Under the pieces are notes generated by a model. That model was not told where the DNA came from, ran no database searches, and was given only the letters and a program-made list of their open reading frames with translations. A stretch of DNA of 64,000 nucleotides, taken from Sabellastarte sp. h YS-2021. Taxonomy: Eukaryota; Annelida; Polychaeta; Sabellida; Sabellidae. Of this stretch, positions 34,464 through 46,600 are shown piece after piece (positions within the stretch are counted from its first letter, which is position 1; the number at the start of each line of letters is the position of its first letter). The DNA is taken from the NCBI GenBank assembly GCA_964017235.1, contig OZ024933.1:11907962-11971961 (forward strand), in the 5' to 3' direction. Both the position numbers and the translations under genes were made by a program.

Positions 34464-34605
34464 GAGAAAAATGTTCAGCAGGCGGTTTACCAATTGCTGA
34501 ATATGACTTAGAGGATGGGCCGGGAGGTGAAGACACTGCCATGAGCATGACAAGTGCCGTCAACTTGTTTGTCATGACACCAAGCTTCTCGTTGACTGAG
34601 GAGAG
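34464..34605 (+). other. Short 3' untranslated part and polypurine tract of the gypsy element
   Basis: Non-coding sequence between the third ORF and the 3' LTR. GAGGAGAG at 34598-34605 directly before the LTR is the likely polypurine primer. Confidence 0.55.
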
Positions 34606-34908
34606 TGTAGTGAATCGCGGGCGGAGACGATCTCGCCGTTAGAATAGCCACTTGCAAACGGCAATATAAAAGGTGAAGGTCGTCGTGACAACGAGAGATC
34701 CAATACCAAGTGATGAGAGTAGAAGTTAAAAATGCCGCCATATTTGAGATGAAGACGATGTAGTTAGGAAGAAATAGTACAGATAGTTGTGTAGAAGGAC
34801 AATATATATATAGTGAATAGACATTAATAGAAGACGTTAGTACATTCATTGATCCAGCAGTTAACCTGGAAGTGGGATGCTGCAAACAGTAACTGGTGAG
34901 TTACAACA
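34606..34908 (+). repeat. 3' LTR
   Basis: 303 bp, TG to CA, three substitutions from the 5' LTR; followed by GTTC, the target duplication. Confidence 0.95.
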
Positions 34909-35700
34909 GTTCTTCAGCACTTCATTTAGAATCTGGTCCGAACCTGGTGATTTATCTTTGCACAGTTGATATGGCTTTCTATTTTAGAATAATATTTATT
35001 TAAAATTGAATTAGATTACAGTGAGGTCATTTCATTTTCAATTTTTGCACCAGAAGACATGAGATAGCATAGAAGGTATAATCAAATTTATTATATTAAT
35101 TCTCACTTCTGTTATATATAGTGCTAAAATACCTTATCCGTTTACATAATACCGCATCAAAGTCAATTACCAAAGTTTCACCTTTTCGTATGCGCATAGG
35201 TATTTATTTTTATTTCTGTTTTGCCTAAGAGGCTTTATTTTGTGCCAAACTTTCTTTAGATTTGTTGAATTGAAGTGAATCAAAAAGACCTCCCTTTTCC
35301 TTTAAACGTTTATCAATTTTTTTTATGTATTCCAGAAATATATTTTATATTTGCTACTTCTTCTAGATTTTGGATCATGGTATTTAATAAATTGTTTTTC
35401 AGCATTAGAAATGTTTTTTTCCATGCAGTAGCCAATTCATTAAGGTTAGCTATTCTTATAGTATTTATGCGTTTTTCTATTCATTTATTGGATTTCAAAT
35501 AATTATTCATTTCGTGCAACATACATGTACACAATTTATTATAGAGCGTCTCAATAGCTTGTTGTGATAGTACACTGTTTTCAAGTGATATGTTATTTCT
35601 TGTTATTTAAGAAGTTATTTTGAAAGTTATATCATCTATAGTCTTCTTGATCACTCTTAAAAGAGTATATAATTTCATTGGAATTATCTACTTATTTCGA
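34909..35700 (-). mobile_element. LINE A, 5' side of the split element (minus strand)
   Basis: Directly right of the gypsy element the minus strand reads KSPGSDQILNEVLKN at about 34915-34960, the conserved N-terminal RT motif (K-S-P-G-x-D) of non-LTR elements. The matching downstream part of this RT, YADD, is at about 21970, left of the insertion. Further right, minus-strand traces such as KKIDKRLKEKGGLFDSL remain, with many stops. Confidence 0.65.
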
Positions 35701-35744
35701 GCAGTTTAACAATGTATCAATACTCAATGGTGAAAAGGTGATTG

Positions 35745-38605
35745 CTAGGATTGAGCTATCCCGAGGCTGACAGGTGATTGATATTTCACTATATAGGTTA
35801 TACTTAACTGGAAATATTTTAAACTAAAGGTAAAATTTTCTGTTGTGTTACAAAAAAACCCCACCAGGGTATAACTTAGGTGGGGGTATGCTAGTCTAAA
35901 CAAGTGAATCTTTAGCTGGCTTCTAAAATGATCTGTTGTTTGCTCAGATCTGACAGTTTGTGGCAGCTTGTTACATTCAGCTGGTGCAGCTACTGTAAAG
36001 CCTTGCATGCTTATTCGCTTCTTAGGGCAGGTTGAGGAGACAGATAGCCTGTTGCCACAAGTGAGACTGTTCAGTCTTATTAAAGCTGAGAGATTGAATA
36101 CCAGGAGATTGTACTTAAAAAGGATACAATGTTGAATTGGAAGCCAGTTTTTTCAAAAAGGGTGTAACATGACTCATTTTGTCAAATCTGAAGATGATGC
36201 AGAAAAGAGCATTCTGGACTCTTTGTAGTTTAGCTATGTTGGACTTGCTTACCCCATAAAGTAAAGAGTTACAGTAGTCCAGAGGACTACTGACCATAGT
36301 ATCTGCCAGAAGTATGGCAGTTTCATTATTAAGGAATTTGCGAATTCATCGCAAATCGCGAAGATGATAGTAACATGCTCGGCAAACCTTGGCAACATGA
36401 TTGTCAAAGGAGTTGTCTGAGTCAAAGATAACACCCAGATTCTTTACTTCCACTGACGGAGAGATATTGTTTTGGAGGTGTGGGACAGGGAAAATTTGGT
36501 GCAAGCAACTCTCTGATGGCGTTTTGACCTATGATGATAAATTCATATTTTTCTGAGTTTAGTTTTAGCTTAACACCATCCATCCACTCCTGTACTGACT
36601 TGAGACACTCGGACAGCTCTTCCATGCTAGAATCAAAGTTCCTGGAGTCAACTGCTAAGTAGATCTGGTTGTCATCAGCATATAGGTGATGAGTAACATT
36701 GAATTTAGAAAAAACTCAACTGAGGGGACTAGTGTAAAGGGTAAAAAGGAGAGGACCCAATACGGAGCCTTGGGGGCTCCGAAAGGGAGAATTACCTCAG
36801 AGTCTCAGAGAAACTATCACCTATTTTAATTTTTTGTTTTCGGTTTGAAAGGTACGATTTGATCCACAACAAGACAGTGCCATATAGATAAAACCAGTCA
36901 TGCAAGCAGTCATATAAAAGGGAATGATCAATAGTGTCAAACGCCTCTGACAGGTCCTATAATGTCAGGGCCACTGCCTTTTCTGAGTCCACTAAGAAAG
37001 CTATATCGTTTTGAATCTTCAACAATGCGGTTTCAGTGGAGTGGGAACTCTTATAAGCAGACTGTTTGACATTTAAGAGACCCTTGTGTGAAATGAATTC
37101 ATTTAGCTGGTTTGCCACAACTTTTTCGATAAGCTTTGATATAAAACTAAGGTTTGACACTGGCCTGTAGTTTTTGAGGCTATTTCTATCAAGGCTGGGC
37201 TTCTTATGGAGGAGGGTGACATGTGCCATCTTTAAACAGTTGGGAAAACTACCTTCTTTGAATAATTTACAATTTTAGTGATGGGAGTGATGAGAATATC
37301 AGCACACTCCTTGACCAGTGACATTGGGATTGGGTCGAGGCCACAAGATTTGGATGGTGAGGACTTTAGAATTTTCAGTAGGCTTTCCTTGGACACAGGT
37401 GTGAAAGAGGACAGTGTATTTTTAGTGGGGTTGGGTCTAGTGACTGAAGATGGTGTTGATGACTGCAGTGTGGATCTTATTTTAAGGATTTTATTAGAGA
37501 AAAACTTACAAAAGATGTTTGCAAGGTCGCTTTTATTTGCACAGTCTGGTAGAACAGTAACAGAGGACCTGTGTAAAATCTTTTTGAAACAGTTCCACAA
37601 AGCCTTAGGATTTCCTTGATTTTCAGCCACAATGTTGGAATAATGGCTATATTTTGACTTCTCAAGCAGGAAGTTATGGCAGGAGTTATGGCAGGAGTTT
37701 TCACGGCACCATGCCCTTTCATATTTCCGCTTGAGTCGTTTTGCCTTGAGGATGTTACAGTTCATGAAACCAGTCTCGGCATGTCTCAGAATATTTTTCT
37801 TCTTCATTGGGGCGTGTTTGTCAAGGAGGCTTCTCAAGGTATTAATGTATTGATGATTCAGAAGACTGGCAGTGTTATAGCTGCATCTAATGAGGTCAGA
37901 TTTAAGGACATATCTGCTCTGAAGTCTAGAATGCTTATCTTGTGAATTTTACAGATGAAAATATGTTGAAACTAACAGGACTCTCTGACGGGGATAATAA
38001 GGCTGAACACGATTGCCTGGTGGTCTGTTAGTCCTCCAATAACTTTGTGACTAATGGCCCAGGAGAAAGAATCCCTCACACATACAGCATCCAAAATGTG
38101 ACCCTGAATATGTGTGGGTGTATTAACAAGTTGTGTAAAACTAAATTGCTCAAGGAGGTCATAAAATTTCAGTGTCCAGGTGTCGTGTTGATCCAGATGA
38201 AAATTAAGATCACCAAGGAGAATGTTTTCACAGCCTGCCAAAGCAGCACCTTCAAGAAAAATGCCAAATTTGTCTAGGAATTGAGACTTTGACAGATTTG
38301 GGGGTCTGTAGAGCACATGAAATATAACATCTTTAACACCATTGTTTTTTGAAACTTACTCAAAACTCAGGTCCTCCTTGATGAAAAAGCTAACTCTGCC
38401 CCCTTTCTTGACATTTTGAGGAACATGAGTGAACTTATAACCAGGAGGGGTGATACTAGAGATAAAACCTTCAGTATCCTCTGGTCTAAGGCATGTCTCA
38501 GTAACAGCTATGAGATCAGCATTGTTATCTTTGACCAACTCTAAAAAGGAAGCTAATTTATTTCTGATAGATCTAATGTTGAGAAGACAACCATTATACT
38601 AACAT
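35745..38605 (-). pseudogene. LINE B: endonuclease and reverse transcriptase polyprotein, decayed
   Basis: Minus-strand pieces in order: apurinic endonuclease start (ADLIAVTETCL near 38510; KKGGRVSFFI), endonuclease core (ILLGDLNFHLDQHDT, LTDHQAIVFSL at 37990-38240), linker (37232-37837, with SKSCGLDPIPMSL), RT (NYRPVSNLSFISKLIEKVVA near 37170, KQSAYKSSHSTETALLKI), thumb (ECLKSVQEWMDGVKLKLNSE near 36590) and the C-terminal end (LDYCNSLLYGVSKSNIAKLQ near 36250; VAAPAECNKLPQTVRSEQTT near 35980). This is the layout of a CR1/L2/Jockey-type LINE ORF2. Frameshifts and stops occur between segments. The 5' end seems cut near the start of the endonuclease and the 3' UTR ends near 35860. Confidence 0.88.
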
Positions 38606-38918
38606 GTAAATAAAAATTCACAACATTCTTTCAAATTATTTCTCTTCTCTAATGTGACCTATGACATTTTAAAATATTTACTAAGCGAAGAATCATGTCT
38701 GGCTTTTGGGATCAACTAGGCAAAAGGCATTTCTTGGTTAACTCTGTCAACTACTAACCATTCATACAGTAAGTTCACATGTGAACTAGCTTTACTGCTT
38801 CATGTCAGTTGACAAAGACAGTGGTGACAGTCTAAATATATTTTATAAGTCTGTTATGGGACAAAACTGAGCAGGGATATATACTTTTTTCTAAAGGTGA
38901 AACAAATATATTTTCTAG

Positions 38919-39044
38919 GTAAACAAGTACAGCATGCTGTTTTAAGAGAATTTGATGGGCTTAATGTTGAAGAGAGAGACAACACTGTAAATGCTGCTGC
39001 TAGTGTCTACCATGACTTGCCATTGATCAAAGAGAAAGTTACAG
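38919..39044 (+). CDS. Receptor exon: cytoplasmic tail with ITIM-like SVYHDL
   Basis: Acceptor ATTTTCTAG before 38919 and donor GTAAACAT at 39045 bound 126 nt (phase 1 to 1), open throughout. The acidic-polar tail sequence includes SVYHDL, which fits the ITIM consensus (S/I/V/L)-x-Y-x-x-(I/V/L). It is separated from the transmembrane exon by a 20-kb transposon-filled intron. Phase agreement and the tail-like sequence support membership in this gene, but no transcript evidence is available. Confidence 0.65.
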
Positions 39045-39922
39045 GTAAACATATTGTGAATGTTATGGCCTTGCCCTAATGAGTTATTGGGTGAAGTTGT
39101 AATAGGCATAATGGTTACCTGATCTTATTTATGGACTTATACTACTACATAAAGCACTAATGATAACTTCCACTGCGTTTGATGATTTTCATTAACATGG
39201 TACAAACAATAACCCATGTCAGAGATTGTGCTCTGGCCTACACATACAGGACACTTCTGTGAAAAAACAGTGATATTACATACCAACTTAATATGATATT
39301 TACACACCATGCAATAAAAGAGCTTTTTGAGTGACAAAGAGATTACAGCAACACATTTTAATGTTTAAAACACACCTTATTCTGATAAATATGTCTACTG
39401 TGAGTGATTCATGATAATGCTATAAATGTCCCATTTGTCCCCGAATATGTCATATGAAAAATTATTTTTCTGTGCATGCACCATTTCCATTTATTGCAAG
39501 TTTAGATTATCAATTAACTAATACCTGGCTAAACATATAACTTGACATAATTAAAATTAACAAAAAAATGCTTTTACACCAGCTTTATTTTCGTATCTAA
39601 GGATGAAATTAGAATATGTGTCATAAAATAATGTTAGAAATGGGGATGAATATGTCTTTAGATGACAAGATATTTAAAGAGAAATATTGCGATTTGCAAT
39701 TGTGTATTTTAACACAAGCACTTTCCACTTTAACAATATATAACAACTGAAAACTAAATTGAACATATATCAGTGCCAACATAAATTCCAGTCACCAATG
39801 ATTTGATACAATAAAAGAAACAATTTGTAAGAATAGATAAAATACATTCATAGTTTGTAAACAAGAAGATTTCAAGGTAACAATTCCACTGTCATGATCA
39901 ATATTTTGCGATCTATTTACAG
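39045..39922. other. Receptor tail intron 8
   Basis: GTAAAC to TTTACAG, AT-rich, no features seen. Confidence 0.6.
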
Positions 39923-39985
39923 GTGATGGGGTATATCAAGCAATTCCTGAGACAGTTTTCTCTAATAAAGCAATGATTGATTCAG
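39923..39985 (+). CDS. Receptor exon: cytoplasmic tail with VYQAI motif
   Basis: Acceptor TATTTACAG before 39923 and donor GTTTGT at 39986 (weaker than the others) bound 63 nt, phase 1 to 1. It encodes GVYQAIPETVF, a Y-x-x-I motif. With YHDL of the previous exon it forms Y-x-x-L, 12 residues, Y-x-x-I, at the upper spacing limit of ITAM-like pairs. Confidence 0.62.
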
Positions 39986-40192
39986 GTTTGTCTTTTAACA
40001 TATCTTCTAACATTTTGTTTGGTGCAAGAGTGTAAAACATTTAACTTTTGATCTGGTTAATACAAAATTAGTAGTATATGATGAGTTACTGAAAGGGATT
40101 TTTTTTAAGGGTAAAATTGAGATTCACAAATTAAACCTAGTGCTGGAATACTTTCCTTCATAAATTATACCTATGCTAGAAAAATGTTTTTC

Positions 40193-40312
40193 TTTAAGTT
40201 GTAATTCCAATTGGACTTTTATGGTTCTTACTCTCCCTATAATGAAAGGGGACTCTAAATTGCAAGAGATTAAAGACAATCAAACAATTTTAATATACAG
40301 GGACAAACAAGA
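40193..40312 (-). mobile_element. LINE 3' end fragment, family C
   Basis: The plus strand AATTCCAATTGGACTTTTAT...AAAGGGGACTCTAAATTGCA is the reverse complement (with changes) of 54610-54710, where LINE C-terminal coding precedes it. Confidence 0.6.
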
Positions 40313-40344
40313 GCTAGACAATTACATAATTACATGTGCTAATC

Positions 40345-40516
40345 CATATATATGTCACTAGTGGAGACTCTGATCCATTACTTAAGGGCTGCAATCGCAG
40401 TTTCCACTAGGGGAATCTCTGATCAGAGTCTCCACCAGTGGAAACTCCAATCAGGATCCCCAGTAGGGGAATAGCCGATTCCCCTGAATCAGAGTCTCCA
40501 CTTTGACATATATATG
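40345..40516. mobile_element. Foldback element (about 170 bp)
   Basis: CATATATATGTCAC...GTGGAGACTCTGATC at the left end pairs with GATT...AGAGTCTCCAC...TGACATATATATG at the right end. Internal copies GATCAGAGTCTCCACCAGTG and repeated GGGGAAT/ATTCCCC blocks make it a compound hairpin. It lies in intron 9 of the receptor. Confidence 0.75.
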
Positions 40517-40598
40517 TTTTATCCACACAAAATTAAATTGAGGAACAATTATAAAGTTTAATGCAATTCATAATGATAAATCAGACTTATTTTTTCAG

Positions 40599-40631
40599 TT
40601 TATCTTCAGCCAGTAACCAGCAAGAAAACAG
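40599..40631 (+). CDS. Receptor micro-exon with VYLQP motif
   Basis: Acceptor ATTTTTTCAG before 40599 and donor GTGAGTCA at 40632 bound only 33 nt (11 codons, phase 1 to 1). It encodes VYLQPVTSKKT. Y-x-x-P is the known ligand form for Crk-type SH2 domains. The exon is short, so the call rests mainly on strong splice sites, the matching phase and the tyrosine motif. Confidence 0.55.
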
Positions 40632-43600
40632 GTGAGTCATGGTTTCATGACATCTTAGTCCGAAGCTAATGTATCATTAATAGCAATGAACATTTTACAG
40701 AAAAAACTTGATAACAATAGAATATAGATACAGTTAAAGTGCCATGCAACTTGATTTTTTTCACAATGTTTTACAGTTAGATCCTCTGCTTCAAACGTTG
40801 CATTATTTTCCCCAGTGCATTTTTCATCAATCTGATCCTCTAAATTACTTTTATTTCATAATGTCTAAACTTTTCCTGAGTATATTATTTCAATTTTTAT
40901 GCTGACTATGCATCTTTCAAATGTGATAATTACAGTTGGCCAGTACCATTGTTCTTGTTCCTCCCTCAGTGAAGTGAAGCTAATTTGGCCATAACCCAAG
41001 TAACTTAATTAACATAATTCATTGTCTTTTGTAGAATGAAGGTCAAATAAGGAGGTGCTGGATGGTCAGGAAGCATGCAATGATATGTGACATATGAATG
41101 TTTTACATTACATCTGGTACACAAAATGTGAAGAAACACTTTAGGAGAATGCAATTGATTCAAGGTTATTGAACGGTTACAAATATGTATTAAAAGGAAT
41201 TTATCCCTATCTAATGGTGTACCAAATCCAATATTAACTTTGTTTTTGACTCTATGCAATAACAAGATACTGTTATTATATTAAATATGCATGATTATTT
41301 CATAAACATTGCATACTATATATTCTAGCAGTTTTTATTTTTATCAGTTATGGTTTTGTTTCTACGAAAAATGTGTACACATGCTATGTATTACTGTGGG
41401 TGAAATCATTGTAGGACAAAATTATTGAGCAAGATTCCAACACTCAAAATCAGTAAACTGTTTTAAGAAAAGTCAAAACTTTCCCATTGGAACATTTGCA
41501 CAGGCTTATGTGTAAAAATTGGCGTGTATATGTGGGCTATTGAATGCTAACAAATGATACAAAGATATTAATTATATCTTATTATGATTTTTCCACGATT
41601 GTTACTTTAAAAATCCAATAAAATTACAGGCTAATGCTTTATCACAGGCTAGTATATAACATAACTAGTTGGTTTGTTTAACATAGTAGTAGTTCTTATA
41701 TGAAGCAAATTCTACTCCATATGTCCAATTTAATTTCCTCACGTTGTGTGGTTCTGGCATCTACTGTGTGCTGTTTTTCTAGACTGTCTTCGCAAATATA
41801 TACATATTTCTGTGTTATATTTTATTTTGATAGCGATGAGTAACATTTTATGTAGAACTGCAACAGAATTAAATTGAATGTATGTATCAAGACTAATTTT
41901 GTAACATGACTAATATGTAATTAAGCATTTTATAAAATAAACTATCAACATGAGATATATTTAGTCACATTCCCTGGTTTCTGCTTTCTTGTCCCCTCTC
42001 CACTGATTGGTGTTTGAGCCTCACACAGTGACACAAAAGTTAATTGATTCTGTAAGAATAACTAAACTGAAATCTTGCTTTGTTTATAAAATATAAAAAA
42101 TAAGCAAACTACAGTTTAAATTTATACACATGTCTATGTTCTCAATAATTAAAGATATAGACTAAAACCTTATAGGTTTAGAAGCATAAAACTCAGTGTC
42201 ATTGTTTTATACCTAACAAAATGTTACACATAATTTAGCCTCTCATTGTTTTGTGGAGTATTTATTGGTGGTTTTGGAAATAATTTTACAAAATTAAGAA
42301 AATGGATAAATATTGTCATTTTAGATATTTAACTTGATATGAGGATATAGATATTATTATTAATCAGTGTTATTTTAAATGCATAAAATATATGAATGAC
42401 CTACAATATTCAATTAATTTTAAGTAAATACTTCGATATTGGATGGTTAAAGGAAATGTTTATCACAGAAATGTTTTCTTAACATTTATTGTTCAATGGC
42501 CAGTTTGTAAATTGTAACAATATAAGCTAAATACATATTAGTGAAAACATTATGCATGTTATTGTATGGTTCAAACTTATGGACGTATAGTAGTAAATTT
42601 GGTAATACTTGTAAAATACTTGATCATTCTACCATGTTTATATAATGATCTCCCTAAGGAATTAACATAGTACTTGTTTTACTGGGATGATTCACAGATC
42701 AAAGTTATGTTGTGAATAAACATGAAAACGAAGTAAAAAATCTGCATGTAATACCCTAAATTTGTTGGTTAATAGATATACATGATAGACAAATATCATC
42801 TCATGTACAGTATATTTAGCCAGTCAGTAAGAAATAGGTTGTCAAATGTCTACAATGAAAATTTATACAAGTTATAATCCATTATAAAATTTCTATGATA
42901 TTACAGGATATATAGTTTATACTTTTCAAGAATGTTTTGTATAATATCACTGAATATAATGCATAACCTTGCATATATGTTACACTGTACTTTGAATATT
43001 GTAAACTATATACTGCAGAAAGTAATAATCAAATATAATCACTCAAACTCAAAATATTCTAGCCTTTGGATTAGAAATTATCCCCCAAACATTTTCCATG
43101 AGTGATGGAGCTTTCATGTTCTTTTCTTAAAGAGATTTTGGGCAATATTCATAAACAGTCGTATTTTTTGTATAAAACGTTTCACAAATAAAATTACAGG
43201 ATAACATTTAAATTCCTTAATTTTTTTTTAGAATTACAAAGCTAAGAATTTAACAGCAAGATATACAATAGCTGTGTACAAAGAAGGTAGTAATAACTTT
43301 ATTATTCTATTTGTTTCTTAATATGAGGATGTTATTTGTGAATGCAGTATACTCCAATCTTCCTTTTTTAGAATTTTTGGAAATGCATTTTAACCATCTT
43401 ACATATACAAGCGAAAAGCTGACTTCCATAGAAAACATTCAGAATGACATAAGTGATAATAACATGCGTGTAAAGATAAGCCATATTTTTAAAACATCCC
43501 CAGTAAAATGGGCCCTCTAGGCATAAAATAAAAAGTGTATACACTAGTGGATCTAGTGTAATGTAAAAGGGTTCAACCCAAAGTACAAAATTATTTCTTG

Positions 43601-46600
43601 AGAGTGGTGTTAAATTTACAGGAAATCCACTATATTTTTACCAATATGCCCCCCCCCTTGTGATTATATGTCTGATGCGAACCCTCACCTTACTTATAAG
43701 CTGGATCCACCCCTGGTATACATGTCTTTTCAAGCCTAGTTTAGGGTATGTTGTCACAGTGAATGAAGATTTTGTACCTTAACATGCCATACCCAGACAA
43801 CTCATTTTGTAAATTATGTTACACAAACAGGCATTTTATGTCTGGAGGATGATATTGTGTAATACACTTTAAAATGGTGTGAATACAGCCATCTAAGGCT
43901 TTACAACAGCGTGTTTCAGTTTCTGCTTTCAGTAATTGATAGTAATTTTCCAGAAATATATCTCAACAAATGAGTCAAACTTGAAAGCTACCCTACTTTA
44001 ATTTAAAAATTATTTGCTATTGCATTTCTTTTTTCCAATATTTTTCATTTAAATAGCATATTCTCTCATTGTGTTTTCATTAAAATGCATAATTAAAATC
44101 AGTTAATTGAATTGATTGATAGTGTCTGAGAATTAAAAATGTTTTACAATTTGTATAGCAAATATAGGTCTCGAGCCTGTTGTCTTGACCTGCAAATTCT
44201 TAGGTATACCAAACTTTAACTTAGTCTTACTAGGCAGTTATGTATTTAGGCTGGCCTGGACCTTGGTCTTGTTTCTTAAATGTGGACTATCCAGCCAGGC
44301 TTCATTTAGTGTCATTGAATAGGGTCTTACTTGTTTCTGAATTTAGACATATGATAAGGTACTTGGAAAAAGAAGCAATAACCCTACTCTGTAACTCAAG
44401 CTCACATTTATTTCTGTAGCTTCCCTGTACTACAGACAGTTAGACTACAGTCTTCCACACCCTACCCATTTTTACCTGCATAGCACCAGCTCGGTACTAG
44501 TTCAGCTTTGCTCTAGTTCAACTTCCTAACTTGGACCTTTTCCAAGTTTCTTAGACTTGGTTACTTTAAGAATGCCATGGTTGCCCCTTTGATCATCTTT
44601 TGGTTGGATTCCTTCTGACATATCCAGCTGGATTGATATGGATCTTCTCGTCTAGAAATTCTAGCCATGTATTTTATTTATTAGTCTAGTATATCTAGCA
44701 TTACTATTAATATAAACTAGTAGTAGTGTATATCCTTGGTTCTTGCCCTTGCCTGGCAAGCAGTAAATTTGAACAGCTGAGTACATTGTACATTGTAATT
44801 TTGGTTAACCACTCTTCTGGCATCAAATCTAAATTCCCACCGAAATTAGTATATATTCACTCTAGTCACATTATGTCTACATTTTTAAAATTTCCTCCCA
44901 CCAAAATCCTTGATATCATCATTCTATGGAATAAGTCCCATTGCACCTCGTGTGGGAACTTCTAATATGATTTGTTCTAACTTTATACTTTCAAATCAAA
45001 TTAAAGATTTAGCTTTTAAAACAACTCTTCCACCTAAAGTTACAGTTTAAAGCCACAGTTAAAGTTGCAGTTACACCATTAAAGTTGCAGTTTTAACTCT
45101 TTATTTCAACTAGTGTAAATACTTGGTATGTTTAACATAGAAGGAGTTGTTGCCATTTTTCCAGTCTGATGTTTCAATTATATACAGATTATTTTGTTAA
45201 AGCATATTACCATAGATGTTGATAACATATTTCATGAGGGAACTGTAACGGATTAATACTGAATGTATGTAGCAAGACTAAATGTGTTAATTAATATGTA
45301 ATTACGTACTTTATAAATTAAAATGAGACATGTGTATGTATATATGCTCAATCATTGGTTTCAATTTGTCTTCACCTAACTAAACTGTGAAGTTGTATGG
45401 TGGTTTTTTAAAAATTTGTACTCTCACAATAAAAAGTACTCAGCTTTTGGTATTTTCTTTTTATTTTTGTATTAACATCATTCTTGAGAACGTATATAAA
45501 ATATAAATCACAAATTTAAACACTTTTTGTTAATTTTTATTTAATTGATCACTATTTAAGTCATTACTTTACATCATAAATGTTTTTTTTTCTGCGAAAG
45601 CAGTCAGTTAGGCCAGGTATTTCCATCAGTAATAAAGATTTGTGGAAGCAGTGCCTTATTGTACATCAAAAGTCTAGTCATTATTTTGATTAATTGTTAT
45701 TGGTGAAAGAAAAAGAAAGCAAGGTCTCAGTGTACAACAAAATAAGTTCCATCAATTTAAGATACCAGTGTACAATTGTTGAAAAAAAATGAATTGGTAA
45801 TGTTAATAATAAATCGTTCCCCCGTTAGCTAGTTTCATCCAATAACTTGAAGGAAGTATTACTAATATATATACCACAATGCAAACCACGCATATTAAAT
45901 GAAGAATTACTTTCATATACAGTTTTCCACATGATTGAAACATTATTTATGATTTCATTTCTCAGTGACCATTTTTTAAAGAAATACACCTATCTAATAC
46001 CTATATTAAGTAAATAAATGGGTTATTTCTGTTAGGTCCCCAAGAATCTTCCCCAGGTGTAAGCTGTAGGGAGCCACTACAATCTATCCTGGGGTAGATT
46101 TGACGCTCCCAAGAATATAACCAGGTGCTAAATGAAGAGGGGTATACTTTTTGTTTACACTAGCAATGATATGTGCTCTGCACAAATAAACTTTACTTTA
46201 GCATTTCATGTCAATAACATCTGCAATGACTGTGGACAATTTGCACACTGACGACAGGAAGTAGGGTGTGACACAGCTTTCATACCAAACAATGTGGAAG
46301 TGGATGAAGCACAAGAAAAATTGTCAGTTTATTAAAATGTAATAACACTTACTGTATGATTAGTGGTTTGTGTATCTGCAACTCTGAGTTTGTCAATGAG
46401 TCAATGATTGTGCCTACTTTTGCACAGGTTACCACAAAATATGATAAAAGAGAGTTATGTAAAATAAAAGTGTATAACGCTAGTTATTGAAACGTAGAAG
46501 GTGCAGACATGGTTTGCTTAAAAAGAAGCAATGTAGAGGTGTACAGCATCTGATGATCAAGTACTATTGGTCTTGCTAGAATGAAAAGGGATGTTATTGT

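Larger units (their letters stand above)
22563..34908 (+). mobile_element. Ty3/gypsy LTR retrotransposon with a 3' TatD-nuclease ORF
   Basis: Two 303-bp LTRs (TG...CA) with three substitutions between them flank gag, protease, reverse transcriptase, RNase H and integrase in gypsy order, then a third reading region with a TatD-like nuclease domain in the position where some elements carry env. The GTTC duplication shows an intact single insertion into LINE A. The low LTR divergence suggests a fairly recent insertion. The body is nevertheless defective: several frameshifts, a deletion in integrase, a SINE in pol, a 131-bp duplication and a LINE in the third ORF. It lies in sense orientation in intron 7 of the Ig receptor. 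The finer clade within Metaviridae needs a tree. Confidence 0.95.

Noticed and set aside
40777..40835. Alternative terminal exon after an acceptor at 40776 (also 40935-40993)
   Set aside because: Open for a few codons in the right phase, but composition is not tail-like; the tyrosine-containing exons at 48090 and 53696 fit better.
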